A stretch of 6,514 bases of DNA from Acidobacteriaceae bacterium. Its GTDB lineage: Bacteria; Acidobacteriota; Terriglobia; Terriglobales; Acidobacteriaceae. Shown here in pieces: positions 5,906-6,514 of this stretch. Made by a program: the position numbers and the translations under genes. The notes below the pieces were generated by a model that saw only the letters and a list, made by a program, of their open reading frames with translations, was not told the DNA's origin and did not search any database. Within the stretch, counting starts at the first letter, position 1; each line of letters begins with the position of its first letter. The stretch is taken from positions 5,136 through 11,649 of the forward strand of contig PMOF01000044.1 of NCBI GenBank assembly GCA_003162495.1. Direction: 5' to 3'.

Positions 5906-6514
5906 CTATTTCGCGAGATTGTCCAGGGCGAGGTTGAGGTCGAGGACATTGACGCGCGGTTCGCCGAGAACGCCAAGCTGACGGCTGGCGATGTGCTGCT
6001 GGATGAGCAGGCGGATCTCGGCCTCGCTGCGGCCGCGGGCTTTGGCCACGCGGGGAGCTTGAAAGAAAGCGGCGTCGGGAGTGATGTCGGGATCGAGGCC
6101 GGAGGCGGAAGTTGTGACCAGATCGACGGGGACAGGATGGCCAGGGTTTTCCGCGGAGAGCTTGTCGATGGAGGCCTGGATGCGATCGACCAGGGTTTTG
6201 TTGGATTGGGCGAGGTTGGAGCCGCCGGAGGCTGTCGCATCGTAGCCGTTGCCGGCGGCAGAGGGGCGGGGATGGAAATACTTGTCCGAAGTGAAGCTCT
6301 GGGCGAGCAGCTCGGAGCCGATGACCTGTCCGTCCTTGAGGATCAGGCTGCCGGCGGCCTGGCGGGGAAAGATCACGCGGGCGATGGCGGTAACGGCGAG
6401 CGGATAGCCGAGGCCCAGCAGGATGGCGGTGACGATCGTGTAGCGAATGGATGTTTTCCAGATGGAATGCTTCGTCGATACGGCCTTGGCGGCGGAAACG
6501 GGAGCTACAGTTGC
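5906..6514 (-). CDS. kdpC: Potassium-transporting ATPase subunit C (KdpC), 5' end outside window
   Basis: The minus-strand frame is open from the right edge to TAG at 5908-5906, giving 202 visible residues. No ATG, GTG or TTG occurs before the single membrane helix, so the start lies beyond 6514, probably only a few codons away given the usual KdpC length of about 190-210 aa. Counting from the edge, residues 26-45 form the N-terminal transmembrane helix (TIVTAILLGLGYPLAVTAIA). KdpC hallmarks follow: YFHPRPSA (79-86), GYDATASGGSNLAQSNK (90-106), VPVDLVTTSASGLDPDITP (128-146), PRVAKARG (154-161) and VNVLDLNLALD (188-198). KdpC is the small periplasm-facing subunit that stabilises the KdpFABC complex, the ATP-driven high-affinity K+ importer induced by K+ limitation. 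kdpA and kdpB are expected upstream, to the right of the window. No kdpD or kdpE follows on this strand within the window. Confidence 0.96.
   Translation of the reverse strand, partial: ATVAPVSAAKAVSTKHSIWKTSIRYTIVTAILLGLGYPLAVTAIARVIFPRQAAGSLILKDGQVIGSELLAQSFTSDKYFHPRPSAAGNGYDATASGGSNLAQSNKTLVDRIQASIDKLSAENPGHPVPVDLVTTSASGLDPDITPDAAFFQAPRVAKARGRSEAEIRLLIQQHIASRQLGVLGEPRVNVLDLNLALDNLAK

Noticed and set aside
5694..5981. 95-codon plus-strand open frame after the terminator
   Set aside because: It overlaps the 3' end of kdpC, has no ribosome binding site, and its product looks like translated intergenic repeat.
1..6514. CRISPR array, tRNA, rRNA, insertion sequence or phage genes
   Set aside because: No regularly spaced identical repeats, no tRNA cloverleaf-like sequence and no transposase or integrase motif were seen on either strand.

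Overview
The window reads as a GC-rich Gram-negative genome, most likely an acidobacterium (Acidobacteriota, class Terriglobia). This is inferred from the gene style, since no rRNA or other marker is present. The clues are a secreted sedolisin-type (S53) peptidase with a long tail of Ig-like repeats ending in a hydrophobic/poly-glycine block, a GH3 glucosidase next door, and a kdp potassium-pump gene.

Layout, left to right. (1) Positions 2-430 (+) hold the C-terminal end of a family 3 glycoside hydrolase, cut by the left edge. (2) Positions 431-908 are a 478-base gap without a convincing gene. It holds a strong hairpin (515-547), a good sigma70-like promoter (TTGACT, 17 bases, TCTAAT; 594-622) and a second hairpin (805-834) in what would be a leader of about 280 nt. 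(3) Positions 909-5621 (+) encode one giant secreted protein of 1570 aa: signal peptide, pro-kumamolisin propeptide, S53 catalytic domain with the Glu/Asp/Asp/Ser residues intact, four Ig-like repeats carrying a YSGD motif, then three Ig-like domains of a second, Cys-pair type. The last of these is interrupted by a two-helix hydrophobic segment, an internal lipobox (L-A-A-C) and 15 glycines. (4) Positions 5640-5679 are a near-perfect intrinsic terminator capped by a UUCG tetraloop. (5) Positions 5680-5905 are a non-coding convergent gap with a possible interspersed repeat. (6) Positions 5906-6514 (-) are kdpC, complete at its C-terminus but with its start beyond the right edge.

How the genes relate. 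The GH3 enzyme and the peptidase both suit a polymer-degrading soil heterotroph. The peptidase has its own promoter and terminator and is probably a single-gene unit. kdpC is the visible end of a convergent kdp operon for high-affinity K+ uptake and is functionally unrelated to the other two.

The most unusual feature is the C-terminal block of the peptidase. Something resembling a C-terminal sorting helix, followed by a type II (lipoprotein) signal peptide, is embedded in the middle of a beta-sandwich domain, and the missing strands resume after the glycine tract.
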